DNA of 64,000 nucleotides. Source: Barnesiella intestinihominis YIT 11860. Its GTDB lineage: Bacteria; Bacteroidota; Bacteroidia; Bacteroidales; Barnesiellaceae. The stretch's first letter is position 1; every line of letters starts with the position of its first letter. The stretch spans positions 744,001-808,000 of the forward strand of contig NZ_JH815203.1 in the NCBI RefSeq assembly GCF_000296465.1, in the 5' to 3' direction. A program made the position numbers and the translations under genes. The notes below the pieces were generated by a model that worked only from the letters and a program-made list of their open reading frames with translations, searched no databases and was not told the DNA's origin. Of the stretch, positions 57,023 to 64,000 are shown piece by piece.

Positions 57023-57724
57023 TTATTCGTGACGGGGATCTATATATTTCACTGCACCGGCCTCTTTGGTGAAACGTCCGTAAGTTCCGGTTACCTTCTT
57101 CAATGCCTCGTTGGCATCGGTTCCTTTCTTGATTTCGTCCATGAATTTACCCATGTGAACAAATTCATATCCGCAGATTTCATCGTTTTCATCAAGAGCA
57201 AGAGTTTTTATATAACCCTCTGCCATTTCAAGATAACGAGGACCTTTGGCCAATGTACCGTACAACGTACCTACTTGGCTGCGCAATCCTTTACCGAGGT
57301 CTTCGAGACCTGCACCGATCATCAAACCGCCTTCCGAGAAAGCCGATTGAGTACGCCCGTAAACGATTTGCAGGAATAACTCGCGCATAGCCGTATTGAT
57401 GGCATCACAAACGAGGTCGGTATTCAGAGCTTCCAAAATAGTTTTACCCGGAAGGATTTCCGATGCCATAGCGGCCGAGTGGGTCATACCCGAACAACCG
57501 ATAGTCTCTACCAATGCCTCTTGAATAACACCGTTCTTTACATTCAACGTCAGTTTACATGCACCCTGTTGAGGAGCACACCAACCGATACCATGAGTCA
57601 AGCCCGAAATATCAATCACTTCTTTTGCCTTCACCCATTTTCCCTCTTCGGGGATAGGAGCCGGTCCGTGATTAGGACCTTTCTTTACAACACACATGTG
57701 TTCTACTTCGTGTGAATAAACCAT
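57023..57724 (-). CDS. NifU/TSCPD-like iron-sulfur scaffold protein
   Basis: 233 residues. WCAPQQGACKLTLNVKNGVIQEALVETIGCSGMT (about 45-80) holds three cysteines placed as in IscU/NifU-type scaffolds and TSCPD proteins; ASEILPGKTILEALN continues the fold. A C-terminal half (about 150-233) with YLEMAEGYIKTLALDEND is extra to IscU. It is always found with GGGtGRT proteins, as here, and is the first gene of the pair. The substrate cluster or client is unknown. Confidence 0.88.
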   Translation of the reverse strand: MVYSHEVEHMCVVKKGPNHGPAPIPEEGKWVKAKEVIDISGLTHGIGWCAPQQGACKLTLNVKNGVIQEALVETIGCSGMTHSAAMASEILPGKTILEALNTDLVCDAINTAMRELFLQIVYGRTQSAFSEGGLMIGAGLEDLGKGLRSQVGTLYGTLAKGPRYLEMAEGYIKTLALDENDEICGYEFVHMGKFMDEIKKGTDANEALKKVTGTYGRFTKEAGAVKYIDPRHE

Positions 57725-57773
57725 AATTCGCTCTTTTTATTTGATGAGTATTTTTACGCTCTTTTCAGCGTTG

Positions 57774-57805
57774 CAAAGATAATTTTTTTTCTTTATGTAA
57801 GCAAT
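57774..57805 (-). promoter_or_regulatory. Promoter of the Fe-S scaffold / GGGtGRT operon
   Basis: The minus strand has ATTG (57802-57805), a 20-nt spacer, then TATCTTTG (57774-57781). Confidence 0.65.
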
Positions 57806-57847
57806 AGCAAATTTATTTGTAACGGCTCAAAATAATTATATCGCCAT

Positions 57848-59680
57848 TCAATCGTTTTCAGAAGAGTCAGAGGGAATAATACCCATTTTTCTCATGAGAA
57901 AACAGGCGTTCATATTTTCGGCTATACCCGGCTGTAACCGATAAGAAAAAGTAAGTTCGTCTCCTTGTATAGCTGCCTCGAAGCGATAATTGCCGACTTT
58001 TCCGGGCAGACTATCGGCAAGTTTGCCCAAAGCCAAATCATGAGTAGCGATAATTCCCGTTGCTCCGGCCCCGACCAACTGACGGATAAGAGCAAGCGAA
58101 CCGGTCTGCTTATCGACCGAGTTGGTTCCCCGCAGTATCTCGTCGAGAATAATAAATAATTTCTCCCCACGACGTAAACGCAAAACGATTTGCTGCAAAC
58201 GTTTCAATTCGGCAAAAAAGTAAGACTCGTTATCGGCAAGAGAATCAGAGGCCCGCAATCCGGTAAACAAAGGCAACGGAGTAAAAGTCATGCTATCGGC
58301 ACAAACGGGAGCGCCCATGCAGCCGAGTAAATAATTGATTCCGATAGTCCTCAAAAACGTACTCTTCCCGGCCATATTGGCTCCGGTGATAATCTGGAAA
58401 GAAGCCTCGTTCATGGGCGCAACATCGTTACAGACGCGCTTCTCTCTCGGGATAAGCGGGTGTCCCAGAGCTTCGGCCTGCATAACCGGGGTGCGATCTT
58501 CCCGTATATCGGGAAATACATAGTCGGGGTGATTGTATCGAAAAGTTCCTAACGAGACATATACGTCGAACCGCGACAATACATCTATCCATTGCGTTAT
58601 TTTTTCACGATTGTCACACAGCCATCGGTCGAGCGCGTTGATTTGCCGCAAATCCCAAAGCAGAAATCCGTTCAACAAGGCGAATCCTACGAAATTGTAG
58701 CGTTGGTCGAGATTGCTGAGCAAATGCCGTAAACGGGACACCCTCTGCGAGACAGAGCCGTTGCTGTCAACACACCGGCTTTGTAACTCACTCAATGGCT
58801 TGCACCGGAATCGCGTCCGCTCCATCATCTCGAACAGACGTGAATAACGAGAAAGCGATTGAAGCGTCCGGTTGAGCTGTTCTTGTATGCGGGTTACCCG
58901 TTTGGCAAATAGACCGGACAAAACCAACAAAAAAATGAAAACCGCCACGATCACATTCCCTGCGACCATTCCCGTTAACCATAAAGCGAATAAGGCAAGA
59001 TAAACCGCAGGAACCGCATAAACCAGCCAACGCACAATCCGCCCCGTTCCGAACCGAGGCATTCCGGCAAGCCGTTCGATAGCCTCGGTATCTACCCGGC
59101 TCTCTCCCGAACAGCCCCCGTATGATTGAAAATCTATCCTGAAATCCGTATGGCAGGACATTTCCTCGACAGCCTCCTGCCTCTCCCGAATAGACGCAGT
59201 TTTCAAATCGGGGTGAAGCAACTCCCGGGACAACGCGACTCGCCCTACTGTCGTCGCTGTGCGATTGATATAGGCGAAGAAGGACCTCTCGCCGAAAAGG
59301 TCGAGGTCGAAGCTATAATCATGGGAAGGGTCGATGAATTCACTGCCCCCGTCGATTCCGTCGAAACGATATTCCAACAAGGACAATTCCCTATGAATAA
59401 TCCGGTCCCGACAATCGACAAATTCTTTTTTCCGAAACCAGCGATCGTGCACCTGGGCCAACGACAGGAACAGAACGATTCCTATCAATACGGTTGTGCC
59501 CCACACCTCTACACCCTCATTTCTAAACAAATACACGATCAATGTCGCAACAACGACTACCGAAAGACGAAGAAAAGCAATGATACGAATATACATTTTT
59601 ATCCGCTCCGTTTCCCGGCTGTTAGCTTGAAGTCGGGAACGGTAATCTCGCAGGACTTTTTCCATAATCACCAATGACAA
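57848..59680 (-). CDS. Membrane-anchored MutS-family ATPase
   Basis: 610 residues. Two pairs of hydrophobic helices (about 31-52 / 61-78 and 217-238 / 241-259) flank a cytosolic segment. The C-terminal half has MutS core helices (about 285-380), then the ATPase domain: Walker A GANMAGKSTFLRT (433-445), LRASDSLADNESYFFAELKRL (signature-like, 475-495), Walker B FIILDEILRGT (509-519) and the TGIIATHDLALGKL switch. No mismatch-recognition or Smr nuclease domain is present, so it differs from MutS1 and MutS2. It starts 7 bp after the channel gene, hence co-transcribed. Its role is unknown. Confidence 0.9.
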   Translation of the reverse strand: MSLVIMEKVLRDYRSRLQANSRETERIKMYIRIIAFLRLSVVVVATLIVYLFRNEGVEVWGTTVLIGIVLFLSLAQVHDRWFRKKEFVDCRDRIIHRELSLLEYRFDGIDGGSEFIDPSHDYSFDLDLFGERSFFAYINRTATTVGRVALSRELLHPDLKTASIRERQEAVEEMSCHTDFRIDFQSYGGCSGESRVDTEAIERLAGMPRFGTGRIVRWLVYAVPAVYLALFALWLTGMVAGNVIVAVFIFLLVLSGLFAKRVTRIQEQLNRTLQSLSRYSRLFEMMERTRFRCKPLSELQSRCVDSNGSVSQRVSRLRHLLSNLDQRYNFVGFALLNGFLLWDLRQINALDRWLCDNREKITQWIDVLSRFDVYVSLGTFRYNHPDYVFPDIREDRTPVMQAEALGHPLIPREKRVCNDVAPMNEASFQIITGANMAGKSTFLRTIGINYLLGCMGAPVCADSMTFTPLPLFTGLRASDSLADNESYFFAELKRLQQIVLRLRRGEKLFIILDEILRGTNSVDKQTGSLALIRQLVGAGATGIIATHDLALGKLADSLPGKVGNYRFEAAIQGDELTFSYRLQPGIAENMNACFLMRKMGIIPSDSSEND

Positions 59681-59687
59681 AAAATGA

Positions 59688-61868
59688 TTATACCCTCCAC
59701 AAATATTTCATAATCAATCGATCGTAATCCTTAACCGATTCGCTCAATGCTTCATACGGTTTGATATAAGTATGGGCAAAAGATTCACGCTCTATCTTTC
59801 TTTTCCGTTCCTTGCCCAATCGTTGTATCTCCTCGTCTTCTCCGGAAGTTGTAGGACGATACCCCATAATCAGTTTCTCCATATTCCAACGATTGTGTTC
59901 CACTTCTGCCATCATCTCGATCAAAGCAGTATCTTCATCGAGATTTTCAGGTTCCGATTTTCCGAAACTTCTTCGCTTGGAAGGAATAGAGTGGGCATTG
60001 TAAACATTCGACCAACGATGCACGGTAGACAATTCTTCCCACAATGCCCTTGCCTCGATATCGTTCAATGTTTGCGGGAAAGGCTGTTCGGGAGTTATTT
60101 TATGATAAATAAAGTTTATCCGCCGTACCCGTTTCATGCAATCGTCGTCTATGTCATAGCACTCGTCCAACATGCCGAACGCCCTCAATTTACCGTATTG
60201 ATGAGCTTTTCGTATCAATTCGATGGTCGAGCAGGAAACATTCTGACGCACGAGTATCGAATGAGCCTTTTCATACACGAGCCGAGGCATATAAAGTGCC
60301 GTAGCGATACTCTTTTGAGGAATTTCGAAACAGATAGCGATAGTCAACAACCGTCCGTCTTCCTCCTCTGCCCAATGTTGTAGCAACTCTTGTATCGGAC
60401 GGCTCTCGACAGAACCTTTGATAAATTCAAACTCTATGTCGGTAAACTTATCATCGGTATTCGGGTTGGCATAACTCTTAGCTGGCTCTACCGTATCGAT
60501 AACTCGATAGTCGCACATGTCGAACAAAGAGTTGTATCTGCCCCGCAACCGATCGAACTCGGTGTCGGCATTCATGTCGATAAAAGAGATTCGAGTCCGT
60601 TTACTCCGGTCTCGAAGGAAATTGGGATAATGGGCGATATGAGCGGCTTTCACCCCCATGGCGATTCCCATGCTGGTCATTCCCACAATGACGAGATGGA
60701 CGTATCGGTTGCTGTCATAACCGATTCCGTCACCGTCGATAGGTACATAACGTATGACTTCCGAACCTTTGTCATGCGGAGTATACAGGCCTCGCACCAA
60801 CACCTTCTCCGCCCAAGTTTCATAAAAATTAAACGGCAGAAAATCGATAAGCCTTTCGCTCAATCGATTGAAAGTCAGCATTAATTTCAATAATTTTTCA
60901 TTCTCCGCACCGTCTTTATATTTTTTTTGGAAATGCACCAGCCATTGCTTCTCAGTCTTCTTCGGAAGTTGGAATATAGATTCTATATCATACCGTTGAA
61001 ATACGGCAAAGGTCGATTGAGCTTCGAAAAGCACATTACATTTTTTACAACGGCCCTGTATTTGCGCTACCAACATACGCAGCTCCTCTATATCCCGGGG
61101 CTCTTTTCCTATTGCGTTCTTTTCCCGCAAAATCCTATTAATGAGAGCCGCACATTCGATATTGATCGAGTCATGATCGGTTTCATTCTCCTCGCCCAAC
61201 AAAAATATCTCCTTGCAATCCGGCAAATACAGTTTCTCCAAATCTTCCCGCGAATCGCGGCCCCCGTGCAAAATTATCGTACGACGGTCGATAGAGGCAT
61301 CAAGTTTGGACAACAACTCGTGACGGGCAGAATCGACGCTACCCGAAGTCTGAATGACAAACAAATAAGGCGTATGATCCGACTGTTCGGCCACACTCTT
61401 TTGATACAACTGTTTGATAAGCCCGATAGCCATCTTATCGAACCCTATAATCACATAATGATTCCTAAATTTATAGCCTATCTGACCCTCCCTCGCACGC
61501 TCTACCCGGCGGTCGATAATATTCGAGAAAATAGAGATGAGCAAACCGCCCATCAGTGCAGACCCGGTGATCGAAATAAGGAATGCAAGGAATCGATTCC
61601 ATGTCCCTTCGACGACATACTGATTGCCGGGATCGGCAAAATGATAATAGACATCAACAAAAATATTACGTGGGTCGTTCTCCTTAATAGTAAGAATACT
61701 GCCTGTAAGCCATTCGATTACGATGAACAAAAGAATAGCAGCAACGATAACACCCAGTAAAAAAAGCAATTGCCATTTGATACCCGATGACAAAATCCGG
61801 TCTATACCGATAACCGGGTGTCTGAAAAAATCCTTCATCGCCCCGAAAAATTCTTTTAGTCTTTTCAT
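59688..61868 (-). CDS. CASTOR/POLLUX-like channel with tandem Rossmann domains and C-terminal RyR domain
   Basis: 726 residues. Two membrane helices (32-56 and 92-118) flank a pore loop with the filter-like motif F77-ADPGN-Q83, close to the ADxGN filter of plant CASTOR/POLLUX nuclear cation channels. Two Rossmann-like RCK units follow: HYVIIGFDKMAIGLIKQL (137-154) and HLVIVGMTSMGIAMGVKAAH (391-410). The last 70 residues (about 655-726) form an RyR domain, with EVEHNRWNMEKLIMGYRP and ending YIKPYEAL..SVKDYDRLI. The preceding RyR gene overlaps it by 4 bp. Ligand-gated ion flux across the inner membrane is the likely act; the ligand is unknown. Confidence 0.88.
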   Translation of the reverse strand: MKRLKEFFGAMKDFFRHPVIGIDRILSSGIKWQLLFLLGVIVAAILLFIVIEWLTGSILTIKENDPRNIFVDVYYHFADPGNQYVVEGTWNRFLAFLISITGSALMGGLLISIFSNIIDRRVERAREGQIGYKFRNHYVIIGFDKMAIGLIKQLYQKSVAEQSDHTPYLFVIQTSGSVDSARHELLSKLDASIDRRTIILHGGRDSREDLEKLYLPDCKEIFLLGEENETDHDSINIECAALINRILREKNAIGKEPRDIEELRMLVAQIQGRCKKCNVLFEAQSTFAVFQRYDIESIFQLPKKTEKQWLVHFQKKYKDGAENEKLLKLMLTFNRLSERLIDFLPFNFYETWAEKVLVRGLYTPHDKGSEVIRYVPIDGDGIGYDSNRYVHLVIVGMTSMGIAMGVKAAHIAHYPNFLRDRSKRTRISFIDMNADTEFDRLRGRYNSLFDMCDYRVIDTVEPAKSYANPNTDDKFTDIEFEFIKGSVESRPIQELLQHWAEEEDGRLLTIAICFEIPQKSIATALYMPRLVYEKAHSILVRQNVSCSTIELIRKAHQYGKLRAFGMLDECYDIDDDCMKRVRRINFIYHKITPEQPFPQTLNDIEARALWEELSTVHRWSNVYNAHSIPSKRRSFGKSEPENLDEDTALIEMMAEVEHNRWNMEKLIMGYRPTTSGEDEEIQRLGKERKRKIERESFAHTYIKPYEALSESVKDYDRLIMKYLWRV

Positions 61869-62167
61869 CTCTTCTTCACAATATCGAATCCCAACGCTTG
61901 TATCAGTTTAAGCGTCCCTATCGCTGTGTTGCGATCGTAATCCTTTTCTATTTCGGGTAATTCCTCATAAGGCACGAGACAGGGATGCGTCTTCTTCTCA
62001 TCGTCCCGTCGCGCTCCGTAAGTCCACCCTTCGGACAAACGAGATTGCGACCATACCTCATGAACATTTTTCGCCATTACCTCGACCAACTCCATAAGTT
62101 CCTCCGGTAGTTTTTCCCGGCTGGTATCCGTCGGAGCCGGAATATACTTTTCGCGTTTCATCGTCAT
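61865..62167 (-). CDS. Stand-alone RyR-domain protein
   Basis: 100 residues, nearly all one RyR domain: VHEVWSQSRLSEGWTYGARR, then THPCLVPYEELPEIEKDYDRN. The name comes from the repeat in animal ryanodine receptors; bacterial members are largely uncharacterised. A second in-frame ATG at 62161 is possible. It overlaps the channel gene (ATGA), so it is the first cistron of the operon, driven by a consensus promoter. It may share or compete for the ligand of the channel's own RyR domain. Confidence 0.88.
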   Translation of the reverse strand: MTMKREKYIPAPTDTSREKLPEELMELVEVMAKNVHEVWSQSRLSEGWTYGARRDDEKKTHPCLVPYEELPEIEKDYDRNTAIGTLKLIQALGFDIVKKR

Positions 62168-62192
62168 ACTGTATTATCCAAGTTATTTTCCC

Positions 62193-62223
62193 CAAAGATA
62201 GCATAAGGCGAGTACAGGACAAA
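62193..62223 (-). promoter_or_regulatory. Promoter of the RyR-channel-MutS operon
   Basis: The minus strand has TTTG (62220-62223), a 19-nt spacer, then TATCTTTG (62193-62200), 26 nt before the first ATG. This is among the best matches in the window. Confidence 0.75.
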
Positions 62224-62279
62224 ACGAACATGCAAAATACTTTCGGTCCCCACCTGCAAAACCTCATGATAACATCACA

Positions 62280-62612
62280 AAACTCCTCCTCTGCCGTGCC
62301 CCGTAGCATTACGGGGTGTTTTGTAACGCAAAATATAGGGGGAGGTGGCACGCAGTGACGGAGGGATTAGTTCTAAAAAATCCTATATGCCTCTTTCTAA
62401 CCCCTCTCTTCGTCTCCACCGCTCCTCTGTCTCTCCTCTATACCGCTTCGCAACACAAGGGTGAAGGGGAAAGCTTTCTCGCCTTACCGGCAAAATTACA
62501 CGATAAAAGAGTGTCGCAAAACTCCTCCTCTGCCGTGCCCCATAGCATTACGGGGTGTTTTGCAACGCAAAATATAGGGGAGGTGGCACGTAGTGACGGA
62601 GGGGTTAGTTCT
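62280..62612. repeat. Intergenic palindromic repeat family, two direct copies
   Basis: Two nearly identical modules, 62281-62372 and 62521-62612, 240 bp apart: ACTCCTCCTCTGCCGTGCCC, a CATTACGGGGTGTTTTG core, then GGAGGTGGCACGnAGTGACGG. The DNA between carries a diverged CTCTCCTCTATACCGC module. It fills most of the 62224-62706 gap; no gene is present. Confidence 0.8.
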
Positions 62613-62706
62613 ACAAAAATTCTGGTAAAGATTATCTATCTTATGGGAAAAATCGGGGGCTTCCTTTTACCCACCTTTTCTTTTGCAGAAAAGAAGCAAC
62701 AATAAT

Positions 62707-63936
62707 CTACCTCACATCTAATGTACGCCGCATCACAAAATGCTCGTCGAGTTCTTCGGTTTTGAGGTACAGCTCCACTTCGTAACGCCCGGCTGGGAAT
62801 GGGCTTGTTATACCGTTCGGACCTTCCAGCCTCATGGAACTGGATACTTCGAAATCTTGTTGAAAAATATCTTTCGAGTCCGGTTCATTAGTGACTGCAT
62901 CTTGAACACTGGTATAAACTAAGTTACCCTCCATATAGAACTTGAATATCAATTTCAATGAATGTCCTTTTTCAAGCGAGCGCCACTGGAATCCGGCTAA
63001 TAGCCTTTTGTATGTATTGGCTTTGAAAGATTTCTGTTCAATGATTTTTCCCTCGTAGATGTGCAATGCGCAATCATAAGTAACCCATTGTTGCACTTCT
63101 TCATCGGTATTGTAAAAATGAAGCACCAATGCCAAAGGTTCTATCCAGCCTCGCTGCTTAGGCGATTTCACGACCTCGAATCGCCCACGACCCATTTCTC
63201 GATTCTTATAGTAAAGAGTGTAAGTATGAGTGCCGGGAGCATAAGAAGTACCGGAATCGGAGCCCCAGCCACATATTTGCAACCATTGGGATCCATCTCG
63301 GGGATTGAGTGTGACTGTGTGGTCGAACGCTTTGATTTTGCCTGTCCTTTCATTCTTGATCTCCACATGGTAAGTAACCTTGCGCACAACGTCCGAATAG
63401 CAGGTACATCGGCAACGCATTTGCATATACTTGGGCTCCACGAAGTTGCCTGTATTCCAATCATCGATCACTTCACCATTGCCGTTGATATTACGAAATT
63501 CAAGGTTCGAGACAATATGAATCCAACCCATGCTTTCCCAAATGTCTTCCAACGGAGCTATTTCGAGCGGAGCACTGATAACCACATGATCTTCTTCATC
63601 AAGAATATCGAACCGCCATGTACCGACCGCAGTGAAATGGTCTCGCTTTTCCGACCCCCACCACGGAAATTGCGCCGACATGTTCTCAACGGGTTTTAAC
63701 GGGGCATCGAAGTCGTAGGTATGAGTTTTGCCGCTTGGTTCGGTAATGCGTACTTTTATCTTGACGGTGCGGTCGATGCGCGATGTCATCTTCACCACAG
63801 GCATAATATAGCGAGAGTCGGTATAGTGTTTGCTACTTGGCCGGGTATCGCGTTTGCCGTCTTTACCCACTTCGCAAAATTCGAGCGAATGGATTTCGTA
63901 CCCGCGATCTTTCTTGAACAAATCGAATAATCCCAT
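62707..63936 (-). CDS. Cytosolic beta-rich protein, unknown function
   Basis: 409 residues from MGLFDLFKKDRGYEIHSLEF at 63936; the longer frame to 63999 crosses the promoter. No signal peptide or membrane helix. The sequence is almost entirely beta strand, with three or four immunoglobulin-like units: about 35-130 (MPVVKMTSRIDRTVKIKVRI ... AVGTWRFDILDEEDHVV), 135-260 (SNLEFRNINGNG ... SYAPGTHTYTLYYKN) and 270-409 (ALVLHFYNTDEE ... FPAGRYEVELYLK). Tryptophans recur at strand ends. I do not recognise the family. Confidence 0.7.
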   Translation of the reverse strand: MGLFDLFKKDRGYEIHSLEFCEVGKDGKRDTRPSSKHYTDSRYIMPVVKMTSRIDRTVKIKVRITEPSGKTHTYDFDAPLKPVENMSAQFPWWGSEKRDHFTAVGTWRFDILDEEDHVVISAPLEIAPLEDIWESMGWIHIVSNLEFRNINGNGEVIDDWNTGNFVEPKYMQMRCRCTCYSDVVRKVTYHVEIKNERTGKIKAFDHTVTLNPRDGSQWLQICGWGSDSGTSYAPGTHTYTLYYKNREMGRGRFEVVKSPKQRGWIEPLALVLHFYNTDEEVQQWVTYDCALHIYEGKIIEQKSFKANTYKRLLAGFQWRSLEKGHSLKLIFKFYMEGNLVYTSVQDAVTNEPDSKDIFQQDFEVSSSMRLEGPNGITSPFPAGRYEVELYLKTEELDEHFVMRRTLDVR

Positions 63937-63968
63937 AGATATCGAGACAAGGTTAATGTGACAATATG

Positions 63969-64000
63969 CGAATTTATAAAATGTCATAAAATTTGCCAAA
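63969..64000 (-). promoter_or_regulatory. Probable promoter of the beta-rich protein gene
   Basis: The minus strand has TTTG (63997-64000), a 20-nt spacer, then TAAATTCG (63969-63976), 7 of 8. It sits at the window edge. Confidence 0.5.

Noticed and set aside
56132-57379. 415-codon plus-strand ORF across the GGGtGRT / scaffold genes
   Set aside because: It spans two clear minus-strand genes and their gap, and lacks any recognisable domain.

Overview
The window looks like chromosome of a gut-type Bacteroidales bacterium. Four things point there: repeated matches to the Bacteroidetes promoter pattern (TTTG, 18-20 nt, TAnnTTTG); few Shine-Dalgarno sites; Bacteroidetes-typical families (GH97, SusE/F-like protein, DUF4494, GGGtGRT protein, the 577-aa form of LysS, short Pgi); and C-terminal tails like type IX secretion sorting domains on secreted proteins. 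A Barnesiellaceae-like member is my guess for the family, but this cannot be settled from the sequence alone.

Layout. 1-2186 holds a frameshifted GLUG-repeat surface protein that runs off the left edge. 2.4-4 kb carries MarC and a Crp/Fnr regulator, divergently arranged. 4.0-4.5 kb is repeat DNA, including a 192-bp element with perfect 20-bp inverted ends. 4.5-17.1 kb is central metabolism and housekeeping on the minus strand: pyruvate:ferredoxin oxidoreductase, an AAA ATPase, an OmpA protein, transketolase, a sugar MFS transporter, YggS, DUF4494, guanine deaminase and YsxC. 17.3-21.5 kb has RecR, a GT2, a GNAT, YqgE and a CDF metal transporter. 21.5-23.3 kb has a structured leader followed by three small exported proteins. 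23.4-36.1 kb mixes carbohydrate enzymes (GH97, GH31, a SusE/F-like protein) with lysS-gpsA-pgi. 36.3-39.3 kb has a lipoprotein, a HAD phosphatase and aroB.

39.3-41 kb is a small accessory patch at tRNA-Pro(GGG): a YoeB-type toxin remnant, a RhuM protein fused to a PLD-like domain, and an orphan HicB. 41.4-48.5 kb holds a TolB-like propeller, a giant secreted amidase, a broken MFS gene, an outer-membrane barrel and a glycosyltransferase. 49-53.3 kb has an ECF sigma factor, NfeD, KdsB and a non-catalytic M16 homologue. 53.3-56 kb is repeat-rich (a 250-bp tandem array) around a zinc-ribbon protein and ferritin. 56-57.7 kb is the GGGtGRT / Fe-S scaffold pair.

57.8-62.2 kb is the most unusual locus. 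It is a compact operon with its own strong promoter encoding, in order of transcription, a free-standing RyR-domain protein, a CASTOR/POLLUX-like channel (filter motif ADPGN, tandem Rossmann domains) with its own C-terminal RyR domain, and a membrane-anchored MutS-family ATPase. The window ends with an unrecognised beta-rich cytosolic protein. An intergenic palindromic repeat family (CTCCTCC...GGGGAGGTGGCACGTAGTGACGGAGGGG) recurs at five loci.
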